NCBI GenBank assembly: GCA_035041965.1
Contig: JAPYMA010001023.1
Location: 124,001 to 188,000, forward strand
DNA: 64,000 nucleotides
DNA from: Anisakis pegreffii
Taxonomy: Eukaryota > Nematoda > Chromadorea > Rhabditida > Anisakidae
Reading direction: 5' to 3'
The notes beneath the pieces were generated by a model. That model was given only the letters and a program-made list of their open reading frames with translations. It searched no databases and had not been told where the DNA came from. Within the stretch, counting starts at the first letter, position 1; every line of letters begins with the position of its first letter. The position numbers and the translations under genes were made by a program. Positions 62,501 through 64,000 of the stretch are shown here, piece after piece.

Positions 62501-63861
62501 CGTTCAGAACGTGTCTAACGACTCGAGGCGTGCGAGTAGTGGAACTGGATTCTGAAATTCCAAACCTGAAAATGTACGTTCCATGAGCACAGCAACTATG
62601 TTGCGCTTCTGATTGCTCGTTCAAATTTATAACTTTATAACTACGCTACTCAATTTTGCGTGTTCGCATCGATTTCATTCAAAATGTTCTTTTTTGATCA
62701 TTCAGCGCTGTGGACGCTAACGAGAGGTGGTCGAATAATTTGTTGAATTTCCGAAATTTAGGTATATATTTCAACCTACGAAAGAAGAATTCACCAGTAA
62801 ATTCATGAAAAAATTGAAAAGCGAACACGTACAACATTTCATTGATGAACTCCCATTTGAGAGTGAACAACACAAGGTTTTATTTCTTCGCTCTGAATTC
62901 ACAATAGCATTACTGCTGAAAAAATTCAGTGCAAATTTGATAAGCATCATGAGATCAATTCTTTTAGCGATACCGTCAGTTCTTCGAAATCCACCGTTCT
63001 TCGAAAAATTTCAAGCTGAAACATCTATCGTTTACGTCTTTGAACTTCATTGATTCTGTGCATTGACACAACTGAGCGATAAAAACGCAACTTTTCAATT
63101 TGCAACAGAAATGAATCAACTGAGTTGAATTAGAGGCGAAGTTTAACGATACACTGCCGTTGTAAGTAATTGCGCAGAGTGCATTTGCAGGTTACAATAC
63201 CACAATTCGTAATTGTCTCACCATTGAGTCTTCGATCGGTGTTCAATCAACCGTTCAGTTTGCTTCGCTGGTTTGCTCCGTTCCCGAAAGCCTATCGAAT
63301 ATTTTCACCTCAAAAGGCGCAATTCTCAAAGATTATCGGTAAACCAGAATATTTGGGTGCCACCTATACGTTCCCGTTGAACGATCACTATCATAAAACT
63401 AAATTCTCTGTATGTTCGATTTTTTTACATGTTGTTGGCGTTATCATGAACACATCATGAACACTATCAGTGATTTGTGCGTTTGATGAGCTTTCCGTAC
63501 ACGTCAAAAAAGCGGCGATGTATCTATAAGATTACAGTAATAAGTGTTTATTTACATCAAAAATTTGTCGTAGAGAGTAAAGTCCGAAAGTCTTCGATTA
63601 GACGGGTTCATTTGCTTGTCGGTGTCAATCCTCACACTGAGAATTGACTTATTATCTATCGATTCTTGAAAGTGCTTTAGTGTAGTCCCAGTGAGGGCTG
63701 CTATCATGAGACAATTGCAACTGAATGGTATTGTTCTGCAGTTGAGAACTGGAAAGCCTGAAGCACCACCAACGGCTGAAGAAGGTCCAAAAAAACGTAA
63801 AAGCGATGATGACAGTTCGTTTTCTGTCACTGCTCAATATATCAAAAAATTACATATCTGA
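59576..63861 (+). CDS. Divergent serpin-like protein, predicted intracellular, C-terminus unusual or incomplete
   Basis: Exons proposed: 59576-59675, 59764-59864,60213-60345, 60860-61269, 62109-62291, 62476-62573, 62762-62876, 63191-63409, 63742-63861, about 492 residues. Serpin features appear in order: helix A (VDFGLTIMR), the NxxxSPLS region as NVSLCPLQIL with GALHLIADGKTEQAI, helix C/D (INDSILLALNGYTI), KGRIQYAI matching TNGKI, LSLVTTFDGTFYW, GSFRTC...VVELD...LKMYIFQPT, DELPF...VTIPQFVIVSPLSLRSVF, FSPQKAQFSKIIGKPEYLGA, then HYHKTKFSLRTGKPEA where the loop hinge is expected. There is no signal peptide, so it should be intracellular. The hinge carries two prolines (PEAPPTA), unfavourable for loop insertion, so it is probably not a protease inhibitor. 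The loop contains GPKKRKSDDD, a basic nuclear-signal-like stretch. The conserved final strands are missing; they may lie beyond the window. Exons 2-4 are the least sure (donor at 59864 and acceptor at 60859 are weak). An alternative is that it only resembles the fold. Confidence 0.55.
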
Positions 63862-64000
63862 TTGAATAGTATTCTGAATTCACGATTTTATTCTTCAATA
63901 AGAACCATCATTCCAATCAAACTGCTGATATTGTGGTGCGGTTCAGTCAAAGTTGAATTTCCATAGCACGTCATTTTTGGATAAAACGCTTCCATATGGA

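Overview
The window is animal nuclear DNA and most likely comes from a nematode. It is AT-rich and bacterial features are absent. Genes are split into many short exons by GT..AG introns with TTTCAG-type acceptors, and two genes sit in an operon-like pair about 60 nt apart with a candidate trans-splice acceptor between them. The nematode assignment is inference from gene style; species and clade cannot be read from the sequence.

Layout. 1-10 kb: a three-exon small heat-shock protein (+, 1,926-2,931), then a split, unrecognised gene on the minus strand (7,639-9,729) with a polyhistidine run and acidic stretches. 9.8-27 kb: repeat-rich DNA with two copies of a foldback element, a 78-bp hairpin, a GC-rich island, an inverted repeat pair and a second hairpin complex; no gene was resolved with confidence. 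27-32 kb: a complete 12-exon GH37 trehalase (+) with TATA box, signal peptide and GPI-type tail. 32.4-34.9 kb: coding-like fragments in conflicting frames on both strands, best read as decayed genes. 37.1-44.4 kb: a complete 19-exon exportin-1/CRM1 (+). 48.6-50.0 kb: a minus-strand operon-like pair, the downstream gene encoding a predicted secreted protein. 53.8-54.2 kb: a third foldback copy. 59.0-59.2 kb: a small inverted-repeat element with 10-bp target duplications. 59.6-63.9 kb: a long, divergent serpin-like gene (+) whose reactive-loop region carries prolines and a basic nuclear-localisation-like stretch.

The genes do not form one pathway. Trehalase and the small heat-shock protein are typical stress and sugar-metabolism genes, exportin-1 is housekeeping nuclear transport, and the serpin-like protein is predicted to be intracellular. 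The most novel material is the foldback family (three copies, each flanked by an 8-9 bp duplication) and the serpin-like gene. Splice sites were chosen by eye from consensus, reading phase and family alignment from memory; no database search was run.
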